In this document: one piece after another, positions 49,263 to 62,073 of the stretch
How positions within the stretch are numbered: position 1 is the first letter of the stretch
Layout: each line of letters starts with the position of its first letter
Source of the DNA: Ovis canadensis
Taxonomy: Eukaryota; Chordata; Mammalia; Artiodactyla; Bovidae
Assembly: GCF_042477335.2 (NCBI RefSeq)
Contig: NC_091251.1
Span: 33,682,501-33,746,500, forward strand
DNA: 64,000 nucleotides
Reading direction: 5' to 3'
The notes under the pieces: generated by a model
What the model was told of the DNA's origin: nothing
The model's database searches: none
Seen by the model: only the letters and a program-made list of their open reading frames with translations
Program-made: the position numbers and the translations under genes

Positions 49263-52200
49263 ATGGCCACCCCTAACCTGCCCTCTGTCGCTGGCACCGC
49301 CCCCTCCCCCGGGCAGGATGCCCCGCCCCTGCCTCCGGACACCTCCTCCCCCAGCACCCCTGCTGACCCTGTCACCAAAGATCCCCCTGACGCCCCCTCC
49401 CCCTCTGAGAGCATGAGGTCCTCAGAGGCAGGGGGGCAGTCCCTGCAGTCAGGCTGTGGCCTCGTCCCACCAAAGGAGACAGGGGAGCCCCAGGAGGAGC
49501 CTGGCCGCGGTGGCTTCCCACCAAAGGACCTGGGGGTGGATGAGGCCAAGGAGCAGGAGGAGGAGGAGGGAGGGCTCCCTCCCGTGGACCTGAGCGACCA
49601 CTTACTCTTCACAGCTGGAGGTGAGGCCTGTCTAGTGGCCAGGCTGTTCCCAGCAGGTGACAGTGAGCTCCCATTACCAAAGGGCTTCCCCCAGGGTGAG
49701 GCAGGCGTCAAGCAAGAGTCCAGCCTGCCCCTACTTGCCCACCCGCCCCCTGTTCACCTCACTGCCCTTCACGTCCAACATGGCTTTGACCCAATCCAAG
49801 GCTTTAGCTCTTCTGACCAAATTCTGTCCCACGATACCTCAGCGCCATCTCCGGCCACCTGTGAGGGAAGGGACGGAGCCTTCTGGAGCTACCAGCTGGC
49901 TCCAAACCCACCCGGAGATCCCAAAGATGGCCCCACGGGGAGCAGGGGAGGAGACCCCAGGGCGCTCTTCTGGCTCTGCCTCCTGTGCCGCCTGGGCTTC
50001 AGCAGGCCTCAGGCCTTTGTGGGTCACACACGGTCTCACGGGGTGAAGCTAACCGCTGCTCAACACCAGGGCCTGCTGGGCAACCCAGCCGTGCTCCAGG
50101 ATGGGGACAAGGCCTGCATGGCCCTGCTGAGCTTCCTGGAACCAAAACCACCTGCTCGCCCTTTAGAGAGACCCACTGGCAGCAGCACCGTGAACGCGGA
50201 AGCCAGTGCAGCCCAGACCAAGCACGGGCCCCCTGCGGCGGAAGCCCAGGTCCCCGTCCCGCCCGTGGAAGCAGTCATGGCCCTTAGCCCACCCTCCCCC
50301 CAGACCACTCCAGCCACCTGGGACCCCAGCCCAACCCAAGCCAAAGATTCGCCAACACTGGCAGGCGAGGCGGGGCCAGACTGGCTCCCCGAGGGGCACG
50401 AGGAAGATGGCGGGCTCTGCCCCCCACTCAACCAAAGCTCACCTGCCTCCAAGGAGGGGGGCACTCTCCCTGCCCTGGGGGGCTCCCCTGAAGACCCTGG
50501 CGACCCGGCCCAGCCCTATCGCCTGGCCGATGACTACAGCCTGGCCCCATCAGCCTTCCAGGGCCTCAGCCTGTCCAACCACATGTCTCTGCTGCACTCA
50601 CGCAACTCCTGCAAGACGCTCAAGTGTCCCAAGTGCAACTGGCACTACAAGTACCAGCAGACCCTGGACGTGCACATGCGGGAGAAGCACCCTGAGAGCA
50701 ACAGTCACTGCAGCTACTGTAGTGCCGGGGGCGCGCACCCCCGCCTCGCCCGGGGAGAGAGCTACAACTGCGGCTACAAGCCCTACCGCTGCGAGGCCTG
50801 CAACTACTCCACCACCACCAAGGGCAACCTCAGCATCCACATGCAGTCCGACAAGCACCTGGCCAACCTCCAGGGCTTCCAGGCCGGGCCCGGGGGCCAG
50901 GGGAGCCCCCCGGAAGCCGCGGTCCCACCCCCTGCCGCAGACAAGGAGCCCAAGACCAAGTCATCCTGGCAGTGCAAGGTGTGCAGCTACGAGACCAACA
51001 TCTCCCGCAACCTGCGCATCCACATGACCTCTGAGAAGCACCTGCAGAACGTCCTCATGCTCCACCAGGGGCTGCCGCTGGGCCTGCCGCCCGGGCTGGT
51101 GGGGCCCAGCCCCCCTCCCCAGGCGGGGGCTGCCCCTGCCACCCCCCCTGACCTCTTTCAGTACTTTGGACCGCAGGCCCTAGGGCAGCCTCAGGCTCCT
51201 TTGCCTGGCCCCGGGCTGAGGCCAGACAAGCCCCTGGAAGCCCAGCTGCTTCTCAATGGCTTCCACCACCTCGGAGCGCCTGCCCGCAAGTTCCCTGCAC
51301 CTGGTAAGCTCCCTGGGTGCTCTCCTCTTTTCCCTTCCCCAGGGCCAAACCTGGTTCCCTGCTTTCTCCCGAGGGCCAGCACCCCCGCCCTTGGGTAATG
51401 CTAGCTTCCTCAGCCCCCACCCCTCCATTGCCACACAGCAAGCCCATCCTACCCCATTCTTTCCCGGGGTCACTAACCTGTCTCTGTTTCCTAGCCCCTG
51501 GAAGCCCTTCCCCAGACACCCACCTGCCTCAAAGTCAGCTCCTGGGAGCCTTGTCTGAAGGGCTGCCCACCTCGCCGCCCCCAGAAGACAGCCCGTCCCT
51601 GAAGGTGTTCCGCTGCCTGGTGTGCCAGGCCTTCAGCACAGACAGCCTGGAGCTGCTGCTCTACCACTGCAGCATGGGCCGGAGCCTCCCGGAGGCCGAG
51701 TGGAAGGAGGTGGCCGGTGACATCCACCGCTGCAAGCTCTGCTGCTATGGCACCCAGCTCAAGGCCAACTTCCAGCTCCACCTCAAGACCGACAAACATG
51801 CTCAGAAGTACCAGCTGGCAGCCCACCTGCGGGAGGGGGGTGGGGCCATGGGCACCCCCTCCCCAGTGCCTCTGGGAGATGGGGCTCCTTATGGCTCTGT
51901 CCCCACCTTGCACCTGCGCTGCAACATTTGTGACTTTGAGTCCAACAGCAAGGAGAAGATGCGGCTGCATGCCCGGGGGGCGGCCCATGAAGAGAACAGC
52001 CAGATCTATAAGGTGAGAGTGGGGCAGGAGGTCTGGAATCTGAAGGACATTGCGCAGAGCCTGGGGGGGAGAGAGAGGAGGAAAAGGGGACTGGGATGGA
52101 GTGAGGAGATGCAGAGTGAGAAAGTGATGCAAAAACCCAGGGGAGCGGAATTGGAGAAAGAAGGCCCGGGCACTAGGGTAAAAGCTGTGGAGAACGAGAA

Positions 52201-55200
52201 CAAAGATGGTGGATTCTGACCAGGTGACTCCAGTACTTTATTCAGCTTTTCTGGTGTTTGGGACTAGGGGGGAGGGTTCTCGTGTCTGCTCAGTCCATCT
52301 CATCACCAGAAGTTCAAGAAGACAGAACCGATTCTATTCGTACACTAGGAGGAAATCCAGGATTGGTGGGAGGAAGAAAGGGAGGCAGGGGAGCAAAAGC
52401 AGTCACACTAAGGTGGCCAAAGGAAAGAAAAGGGCTCAAGAGGGAGGAAGGGACGTGGGGGTGCTGCTGCTGGTCAGGCTCCCCTGGGGGAAGCAGAGGA
52501 GCCCCCTGGAATCGGGGGTGTCCGTCCTTCTGGGCCTGAGCAGCCTCTTTCCATGCTTTCAGTTTCTGCTGGAGATGGAGGGGACCGCGACCGCGGGGCC
52601 GGAACTGGGGCTGTTCCGCTGCCTGCTGTGCGCCTGGGAGACGCCCTCCCGCCTCGCGGTGCTGCAGCACCTGCGGGCACCTGCCCACCGAGACGCCCAG
52701 GCCCAGCGGCGCCTGCAGCTACTACAGAGCGGCCCTGCGGCTGATGAGGGGCTCCCGGCTCTTCAGAGCATCCTGAGCTTCAGCCATGGGCAGCTCCGGC
52801 CTCACGGTGAGGAAGAGGGGACAGGAGAGGAAGGGAAGGGAGGCCCCGGGCGGGAGCGGGGGGCCCAGGAGAGAGTGGCGCAGGGACGAGAAACGGGTCT
52901 GTGTGCAGTCCAGAGCAAGTGGAAAGGTGCCGTGAAGGGTGCTGAACTGGCTTTCAGGGACACTGGGGCAGCCGAGGGAAGTGGGGACGAGAGGCTACTG
53001 GAGGAGAAGGAAGAGAAGAGCAGAGATTTTGTGGAGTGGAGAAACAGAGCAGGGAGGGAGGTGAGAAGGAACCACCCAGGGAGTCTGAGTAATGACCGGT
53101 TTGCTGGCTGGGGGTTTTGGGGTGGGGTGGCAGGAGCTGGTTAGGAAGGAGAAGGGAGAACAGAAAAACAACAGACAGCTTTGGGCTGGGCCAAGACTTG
53201 TCAGAGGAGGTGGGAGCCGGGGGCATGGCCCGAAGGCAGCAGGATGGGATGCTCTTGATGAGCTCCCCAGCCTCTTCCTGTCTCTGAGGAGCTCTTCAGC
53301 CCCAAGGCTGGGCTTAGGGCCCCCCTTAGGCAGCTGAGGTTGTACCAGAGAGACTGGGAACAGCCTTCTAGGTACCACTGATCCAGGGAGTGCAGAAGAG
53401 CCCGAAAGGGACTATGAGACGTGGGCACAGGCATCCGGGCTTTGCAGGGGCCGGCGGTGGGTGAGGGTGAGGGCACAGGCAGCAAGAACCAGGAACAGGC
53501 AGCATTGACTGGTGCTAATTGAATTGCCAATACACTGGCTGGAGTTAAGTGCCGGAGGGGCCCAGATCAATAGCTAACGATTCTGGCGCAGGGCTGAATG
53601 GAGTTAAGGAACTTTAACACTTTAATTAGGCCGCCACTGAAAATAAATTCCTACACATCTGTCAGTTCTTGCTTGAGTGGTAATCTCCTTTCCCAGCCAG
53701 ACCTGCGGCCTCCTACTCACCGCAGCTGCTTCCCTTCAACCTCACCTCCCTACTTTGGTGCCTCTCACTACATTTCTGGGCTCCCTGCTTCCAGGATCAG
53801 TCAAGACAGGGAGCTGAGTTTGGTCTTGTTCCTGTCTACTGCTGGGCTTGTTCCCTCATCTTTTAAGTGTCAGGACTAGACTCACAAAGACTTCTTGGGC
53901 CCTGCAGAAGGAAATGGCAATCCACTCCAGTATTCTTACCTGGGAAATCCCATGGACAGAGGAGTCTGGCAGTCAAGTTCAAGGGGTCGCAAAACAATAG
54001 GCTACAACTTAGGGACTAAAACAACAGTAACCAGCCCTAACACTGTAATTTTGCCCCTCAGACTCTTTATTTCTTCTCGGCAGTTTTTTTGTCTCCTCCT
54101 GCCTACTGATTTATCTACCCATCTTCTCCTTCATTGCCTGGCTGCTTGTCCTGCTTCCTCTGCCCTTTTCCTTCCCTTCTGTAGTGCTGCATCCTTTTAA
54201 ATTGACTCTCCCTTCATCCTACACAGGGAAGACTCCTGTCACCCTCTTAGCTGGGCCACCCACCCCTGAGAAAGATGCCCAGAATAAGACAGAACAGTTG
54301 GGTGAGTTGCTCATCTGGCCGATTTTCCCTCCATCCCTTGTCCTCCTCACCACCACCACCCCCCATCCCCACCCCACAATTCTCATACATTCTGAAGTGC
54401 TCATGGAACCTCTCGGTAATCCAGACACCCAGCAAGGCCTCCTGTGCTGAAGGAGCTACCACGATCAAAAGGGAAGGGAGGCGGAGCCACAGAGAGCCGG
54501 GTGCTTCTGCCCTCTGGCCATCCGGCCAGCCTGGGGTCAGCCCTGCCAAGCCCAGCTCCCTGCGCGAGTGCAGTTCTGTAGTTTTCCGATCTTCCTCCCT
54601 TTCTCCAGGGCCCACCCTCTACCTTGCAAGCCCTGCGCTACAAATCAGACCATCTTAAGGGCCCGGGGTCTGTGAAAGGAAGAGGGAGGGCTGTCACAGT
54701 CTCTGAGTCTCTCTTTTCATCTTCAGTTTCTGAAGAGGCAGAGAACAAGACTGGCCCTCCTGGAGACAGTACCAGCCAGACCACGGTCAGAACTGGGGTA
54801 ACGGGGAAGAGCTGGGGGGGGCTCTGATTTACTGAGATCTGCTCACACTCTAAAGGCTGAACTGTAGATCTTTACAGACAAGGGATTTCAGTCCGAAGGT
54901 AGACTTAATTCTGTCATGCTTGTGACTCATGTCACTCTGAATACAACAATTCCGCACCCAGGTCTGGTTACAGATGTGAGCACAGTTGACCCTGAGGGGT
55001 GGAGCACAAGGGAGATAACAAACAGGAAGCGACGGTGGGAATTTGAGGGAAAGGTGACGAAAGAAACTCTATTGAGGGGAGGAAAGACTGGAAGTAGATG
55101 GAGGGAGGGAAGAAGTAAAGAAACGAAAAGAGAAAGGCAAAAATAAAACATTAGCTGCTGCCCAGCTCTTTATTTCTGTTGGGAGCAGAAAGGTGAGGCA

Positions 55201-58200
55201 TGAAGTTCACCTCCTAGAGAGCCCTGGTTGGCGCTGCCCTGGCACCTCCTTCCTGGGGCAGAAACTGGCCCACTGACCCAGGTGATCCGGACAGCAAGCT
55301 CTGCCAGTCTGGATGCCTGACCTAGGCAGGGCCCAAGGGTAATTTAGGTTGACTCTGGGGGGATCCCCAGCCTCTGGTCTTGAGGTGCCACCCCCTGCCT
55401 CCCAGCTCTCCACACTGGGCCGCATACGCCGTGTGTGTTATGACTGCAGACACTGCAGTTAACGGCATATGTCCTCGGCTCCCTTGCATCCTGACTTCGA
55501 GATGTCCACTACCAGGCCTGAGTGCATTAAGCTGAGCATCTGGATACCCTTCCATTCTGGCCATTCCCTCCCTGGCGTACAGTCCTGGACCAATGGCACT
55601 GGCAACGGGAGGAAGTGAGCCGGGAAGACAGAAATGCAGGCTGGAGGTCAGGCAGTCAGGTGACAAAGGCCGAAGCAGAGGGGCCTCTCGGCCCCACCTT
55701 CTGGAGGTGTGGGCAGGAATGTGCCAGCCAAGCCAGGCCAGAATTCTTCTGGGCCACTGGGGGAGCTGTCGTGTTTGTTTACATTAAAAAGGGAAGGGGA
55801 GAAAAAGGCAGGCGGAGAAAGTGGGAGCTGCTGAGTCTCTGAGGGAGAATGAGGCGGCTTCTGAGCAGACAGGTAGGGAGCGCCAGCTCCTCAGAGAGGC
55901 AGAGCGGGCAGGGAGCCTGTGGGGTCCAGGAAGTGCCAGAGGGGAGGGTGGCATTTCATGGAGCAGATACAGGCAGGGTGGGGGCAGGTAAGAAAAGAAA
56001 ACTAAACCAGAGGGGTAGGAACAGGGCCCTGTGTCAGCTGGAGACCTGAGTAGGCAGCAGAGACGGAGAGAGAGGAACTGGGATGAAGGAGACCGGAGCG
56101 GAGGGCAGGCTGAGGAAGGCAGGCGAGGGCAGTTCAGCCTGGGCCTTTGTTCCCGTAGGAGGGAAGCAAGAGTGGAATCAGCTTTCAGGACTGGGGCTCC
56201 TCCTCCATCAGGAGCGGGGACCTGGCCACGTCCACAAACCCCAGGGCCCAGAGGTGGTGGGGCCCCCCGTCCCTGACACCCCACCCGTGTGCCCCCAGGC
56301 ATTCTGCTGTCCATACTGCAGCTTCCTGAGCCCGGAGTCCGAGCAGGTGAGGGCTCACGCGCTCTCCCAGCACGCGGTGCAGCCCACGTTCCGGTGCCCG
56401 CTATGCCAGGAGCAGCTGGTGGGCCGGCCTGCCCTGCACTTCCACCTCAGCCACCTCCACAACGTGGTGCCCGAGTGTGTGGAGAGGTTGCTGCTCGTGG
56501 TGAGTCCGGGGGGCGGGGGCCAGTGGCTGTGTGGCTGGGAGTGTATGCTGAAGGAAGTGGCTCTGTGGGGATCTGACAGGAGTCGAGAGCTGGAGGCAAC
56601 CTGGGGGCTGAACCTGTCTGGCAGCCTCTGCCCACTGGTGAGGAAGCACCACTGAGGCGTGCGAGGAGCTGGCTTCCACTGCAGGCATGGCTGAGGCTGT
56701 AGGACAGCAGAGGCCGCACGCAGCCAGGGGTTAGGTGGGAAGTTAGAGGAGCCTGGAGCTAGGCTGGGCACGACCACGCGTGGAGCCGGGGGGTCTGGAG
56801 TAGGGGGCCAGTGGGGAGAAGTCACTGACTGCTCTTCCATCTCAGGCCACAACTGTAGAGATGACCTTGATGACCAAAGTGCTGCCTGGGCCTGCTCTAA
56901 GCCCTCTGGGAGATGGCCCAGAGCCCCCCTCTCCCACACCGGAGCCTGTGCCCAGCAGAGCACACGCCGCAGGTAAGGACTGGATGGCAGACCTCCCAAG
57001 GTGGCAGGACAGGGGACCTGGGTTCCTTGAACAAAGTAGATCTGAAGACAACTGAGGCAAGGACCATGTGTGCTAAGTCCCTTCAGTCGTGTCTGACTCT
57101 CTGTGACCCCATGGACTGTAGCCCGCCGGGCTCCTCTGTCCATGGGGATTCTCCAGGCAAGAATACTGGAGTGGGTTGCCATGCCCTCCTCCAGAGGATC
57201 TTCCCAACCCAGGGATCGAACCCACGTCTCTTATGTCTCCTGCACCAGCAGGCGGGCTCTTTACCACTAGCGCCACCTGGGAAGCCCGAAGCCAGGAGGA
57301 GTTACCCTAGATGTTAAGTGGGTGGGGTCTGACTCAGAAATGGTTCCCTTCTCACTGCGCCCCCTTCTCTCTCCCCTAGAAGGCCCTCACCTGACCCCAG
57401 AAGCCAGTCCCGATCCTCTTCCTGAGCCTCCCCCACCCTCAGTTGACGCCCCAGACAAGCCCACGGGAAGCCCTGACCAGCCCCCATCTCCAGCCCAGTC
57501 TCCAGCCCCTCGTCCTGATGCCCAAGCTGAGGAAGTAGCGCCTCCACCCGCCATGGCTGAGGAGGAAGAGGGGGCTGGTGGGGAGCCCCGCCCTGCAGAG
57601 CCCGCTCCAGCTGACTCTCGACACCCTCTGACCTATCGGAAGACCACCAACTTTGCCCTGGACAAGTTCCTCGACCCTGCTCGGCCCTACAAGTGCACTG
57701 TGTGTAAGGAGTCCTTCACGCAGAAGAACATTCTCCTGGTCCATTATAACTCGGTCTCCCACCTGCACAAGATGAAGAAGGCCGCCATTGACCCCTCTGG
57801 CCCAGCACGAGAAGCTGGCGCCACGCCTGCCACCGCTGCCGCCACAGACAAGCCCTTCAAGTGCACAGTCTGCCGCGTCTCCTACAACCAGAGCTCCACC
57901 CTGGAGATCCACATGCGCTCCGTCCTGCACCAGACTCGCTCCAGGGGAGCCAAGACCGACGCCAAGGCCGAGGGGCCAGAGCGAGGCCCCGAAGAGCCCA
58001 AGGAAGGCGAGACTGAGGGGGAGGCAGGCCCTGAGAAGAAGGGCCCTGAGCCTGGCGGCTTCCTATCGGGACTGCCCTTCCTGTCCCCTCCCCCGCCTCC
58101 CCTGGACCTGCACCGATTCCCAGCCCCGCTCTTCACCCCTCCAGTCCTGCCCCCCTTCCCTCTCATGCCTGAATCACTGCTTAAGCTCCAGCAGCAGCAG

Positions 58201-61200
58201 CTGCTCCTGCCTTTCTACCTCCACGACCTCAAGGTAGGGCCCAAGCTAGCACTGGCTGGGCCTGCACCCCTGCTGTCCCTGCCGGCAGCCGCCCCTCCTC
58301 CCCCACCCCCGCCTCCGAAGGCTGAGCTGGCCGAGCAAGAGTGGGAGCGGCCCCCTACGACAGAAGAGGGGGCTGAGGCAGGGCCCCCCTCTCCCCCACA
58401 CCCAACACCCAACGAGGCAGCCCGCACCGCAGCCAAAGCCCTTCTAGAAAACTTTGGGTTTGAGCTGGTGATCCAGTACAACGAAGGAAAGCAGGCTGTG
58501 CCCCCACCCCCGACCCCACCCCCCCCCCAGGCCCTGGGGGGCGGGGACAAGTTGGCCTGCAGGGCCTGTGGGAAACTCTTCTCCAATATGCTTATCCTCA
58601 AGACACACGAGGAGCACGTGCACCGCCGCTTTCTGCCCTTTGAGGCCCTGAGCCGATACGCTGCTCAGTTTCGCAAGAGCTATGATAGCCTCTACCCGCC
58701 CCCTGCAGAGTCCCCCAAACCGCCCGACGGGCCCCTGGATTCCCCTGCTCCCCAACTGGGCCCACCTTTCCTGGTCCCAGAGCCTGACGCAGGGGGGGCC
58801 CGTCCCCCTGAGGAGCGAGGCCGGGCCGGAGGACGCTGGCCCCCAGAGGAGGATGAAAGTGCCAGAGGGAATCTTCCTCCCCTGGTGCCTGCAGGCCGCC
58901 GCTTCTCCAGAACCAAGTTCACAGAGTTTCAGACCCAAGCTCTGCAGTCTTTCTTTGAGACCAGCGCCTACCCCAAGGACGGCGAGGTGGAGCGGCTCGC
59001 AAGCCTCTTGGGTCTGGCTAGCCGTGTGGTGGTGGTGTGGTTCCAGAACGCCCGCCAGAAAGCTCGTAAAAACGCCAGTGATGGTGGGCCTGCACCCAGT
59101 GGAGGAGGCACCGGGGGAGCCTCCGGCTGCAGGCGCTGCCACGCCACCTTCTCCTGTGTTTTTGACTTGGTGCGGCACCTCAAGAAATGCTATGACGACC
59201 AGCCTGCTGACGAGGAGGAGGAAGAGGTAGAGAGAGGGGAAGAAGAGGAAGAGGCAGAAGACGTCGCAGAGGAGGAACAGGGCCCAGAGCCCCCAGCAGG
59301 CCCTGAGGGCCCACCACCAGAACCCTCAGACAGGGAGGAGCTGGGCCAGGCAGAGGCCACAATGCCAGAGAGCAAAGAGCCCGAAGGCAGGGCCCCTCCC
59401 TCGCCTTCCCCAGTCCACACCTGTGACCAGTGCGCCCTGTCTTTCCCCAACCAGGACCTCCTGGCCAACCACCGCCGGCTCCACTTCCTGCCACCTGTGC
59501 AGCCCAGCACTGCCCCCCACCTCCTAGACCTGCCCATGCTGGTGTTTGGGGAGCGAAACCCCCTGGTGGCAGGCACTCCGCCAGTGCCAGGGCCACCCCT
59601 CAAACGGAAGCACGAGGACGGTAGCCTGTCCCCCACAGGCAGTGAAGCGGGGGTGGGTGGGGAGGGCGAGCCCCCCAGGGATAAGCGCCTGCGCACCACC
59701 ATCCTGCCCGAGCAGCTGGAGATCCTGTACCGCTGGTACATGCAGGACTCCAACCCCACACGCAAGATGCTCGACTGCATCTCCGAGGAGGTGGGGCTCA
59801 AGAAGCGCGTGGTGCAGGTCTGGTTCCAGAACACCAGGGCGCGGGAGCGCAAGGGCCAGTTTCGCAGCACCCCTGGGGGAGTGCCCAGTCTGGCAGTCAA
59901 GCCCCCCGCCACACCCAGCCCTGCACCCTTCCCCAAGTTCAGCCTCTTGCTGGGCAAGGCAGATGACGGGGCTGGGAGGGAGGCCCCTAAGAGGGATGCG
60001 CCTGCTCTTCCCTACGCCACAGTCACCCCGGCTGCCGGGCCCCTGCCTTTCCTGCCACCTGGGAAAGAGGCCCCCACTCTGACACCAGAGCCACCTCTAC
60101 CTCTCCCAGCTCCCCCTCCACCCTGTGAGGATGAGGGCCCAGAGGAGCCATCAAAAGCTTCTCCAGAGAGTGAGGCCTGCAGTCCATCAGCAGGGGATTT
60201 AAGTGATTCGTCAGCTTCCAGTCTGGCCGAACCAGAGTCCCCTGGGGCTGGAGGGACCAGTGGGGGCCCAGGAGGTGGGGGTGGAGTTCCAGATGGGATG
60301 GGGCAGCGGCGCTATAGGACCCAGATGAGCAGCCTGCAGCTGAAGATCATGAAAGCCTGCTATGAGGCCTACCGCACCCCAACCATGCAGGAGTGCGAGG
60401 TGCTGGGTGAGGAGATCGGGCTGCCCAAGAGAGTCATCCAGGTCTGGTTCCAGAATGCTCGCGCCAAGGAGAAGAAGGCCAAGCTCCAAGGGGCAGCAGT
60501 TGGTGGGGCTGGGGGCAGCAGTGAGAGCCCCTTGGCAGCCCAGCGCACTGACTGCCCCTACTGTGACGTCAAATATGACTTCTATGTCTCCTGCCGAGGC
60601 CATCTCTTTTCCCGCCAGCACCTGGCCAAGCTTAAGGAGGCAGTCCGAGCCCAGCTGAAGAGTGAAAGCAAGTGTTATGACTTGGCACCGGCACCTGAGG
60701 CACCCCCGGCTCCCAAGGCTCCACCCACCACGGCACCTGCCTCTGTGCCCCTGGGGGCTGCCCCGGCCCTGCCTCGCCTGGCCCCGGTCCTCTTGTCTGG
60801 CCCAGCTCTGGCCCAGCCCCCACTGGGCAGCCTAGCTCCTTTCAGTTCAGGTGAGTGAGAGCTCGGGAGGAGCTGGGCTTCAGAGGGCATCTCCTTCTAA
60901 TGGGGTGTCCTTCCTGTTCCTTCCTGACTCCTCTGCCTCCAGTCTCCTCCTGGGCCTCCCTGTGTTTCCTACTGGTGCGGGAGGGAAGGGAGCATGGAGG
61001 CTAGGTGATGGAAGGCCTGAGTGTGCAGGAGGTCATCTCCAGCAGGCAGGATGGTGGTGCCAGGAGGTGGCTGATCGACATTCTTCATCTTCCTAGGCCC
61101 TGCAGCCTCCTCAGGCCTCCTTGGCCTCGCCACTTCGGTCCTACCTGCTACCACAGTCCAGACCTCTGGCCCAGGCTGCCCTTTACCTCAGAGACCAGTT

Positions 61201-62073
61201 CCTGACCAAACCAAGCCCTCTCCAGCAGGCACCACTGACTCTGCCCCGGGCCCACCCCCTGAACCCTCTGGGGACAAGGTCTCTGGTGAGCGAAAGCCAG
61301 TCGCAGCCCCCACCAACTCCTCCGCTGACGCCCTCAAGAACCTCAAAGCATTGAAGGCTACTGTTCCAGCCCTGTTGGGGGGCCAGTTTCTGCCCTTCCC
61401 ATTGCCTCCTGCAGGGGGTGCCACACCGCCAGCGGTCTTTGGCCCCCAGCTGCCGGGAGCCTACTTCCAGCAGCTCTATGGCATGAAGAAGGGGCTGTTC
61501 CCCATGAACCCGGTGATACCTCAGACCCTCATCGGACTGCTCCCCAACGCCCTCCTCCAGCCACCGCCCCAGGCCCCCGAGCCCACAGCCACAGCGCCTC
61601 CGAAGCCACCCGAACTGTCTGCTCCCAGGGAGGGGGAGGCTGGGGAGGCCGATGAGCTGCTGACGGGCAGCCCTGGCATCTCCACCGTGGATGTGACCCA
61701 CCGCTACCTGTGCCGCCAGTGCAAGATGGCGTTTGATGGGGAAGCCCCGGCCACTGCTCACCAGAGATCCTTCTGCTTCTTTGGGCGGGGCTCTGGGGGC
61801 TCCGTGCCCCCCCCGCTGCGGGTGCCAGTCTGTACCTACCACTGCCTGGCATGTGAGGTGCTGCTGAGCGGGCGAGAGGCCCTAGCCTCGCACCTGCGCT
61901 CCTCGGCCCACAGGCGCAAGGCGGCCCCGCCCCCGGGGGGCCCACCTGGCACGGCCACCAACGCTGCCACTGCCGCCACGGCTGCGGTGGCTTTTGCCAA
62001 AGAGGAAGCAAGATTACCTCACACGGACTCCAACCCCAAAACGACTACTACCTCTACGCTTCTAGCTTTATAA
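49263..62073 (+). CDS. ZFHX2: Zinc finger homeobox protein 2
   Basis: Coding exons: 49263-51303, 51495-52012, 52563-52806, 54227-54301, 54727-54785, 56299-56499, 56846-56972, 57380-60850, 61097-62073 (7713 nt, 2570 aa; human recalled as 2572). A nuclear DNA-binding protein expressed mainly in neurons. C2H2-type fingers begin near residues 238, 455, 510, 571, 721, 760, 823, 873, 982, 1011, 1194, 1250, 1482, 1672, 1770, 2147, 2451 and 2495. Three homeodomains lie at about 1594-1654 ([15 protein letters not shown]), 1856-1915 ([15 protein letters not shown]) and 2063-2123 ([15 protein letters not shown]), each with the W-F-Q-N recognition helix. Pro-rich and Glu-rich linkers separate them. The start codon has strong context (G at -3, G at +4). 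The 59-nt exon at 54727 ends at a weak donor (ACG/GTCAGA), accepted because phase and homology continue (TT-AFCCPYC). An uninterrupted frame runs from 57322, but its first bases are intron. Confidence 0.97.
53500..53660 (+). promoter_or_regulatory. Candidate intronic element in ZFHX2 intron 3
   Basis: TGCTAATTGAATTG (53514-53527), several GTTAAG words and TTTAATTAGG (53621-53630) cluster in otherwise unique sequence. TAATTG and TAATTA are classic homeodomain cores, so autoregulation by a homeodomain factor is possible. Inference. Confidence 0.35.
53905..54033 (+). mobile_element. Bov-A SINE fragment
   Basis: 'gaaggaaatggcaatccact', 'aatcccatggacagaggagt' and 'aacttagggactaaaacaac'. The tRNA head is missing. 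In ZFHX2 intron 52807-54226. Confidence 0.85.
54786..56298 (+). other. ZFHX2: ZFHX2 intron 5, no gene recognised
   Basis: No ruminant SINE or old repeat was confidently seen. Frames on both strands are shadow-like. The acceptor GTGCCCCCAG precedes the exon at 56299. Confidence 0.55.
57066..57288 (-). mobile_element. BOV-A2/Bov-tA SINE
   Basis: Reverse orientation: 'cagtcgtgtctgactctctg', 'tgtagcccgccgggctcctc', 'agggatcgaacccacgtctc', 'gcgccacctgggaagcccga'. It sits only about 90 bp upstream of the 3.5-kb ZFHX2 exon, in the 56973-57379 intron. Low divergence suggests a young insertion. Confidence 0.92.

Noticed and set aside
49064-49276. 70-aa frame just before the ZFHX2 start
   Set aside because: Its first part is intronic and ends across the acceptor at 49213; only the short uORF from 49235 is on the predicted mRNA.
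57322-60858. Single 1178-aa frame as an independent intronless gene
   Set aside because: It is the large ZFHX2 exon; bases before 57380 are intron and those after 60850 follow a consensus donor (GTGAGT).
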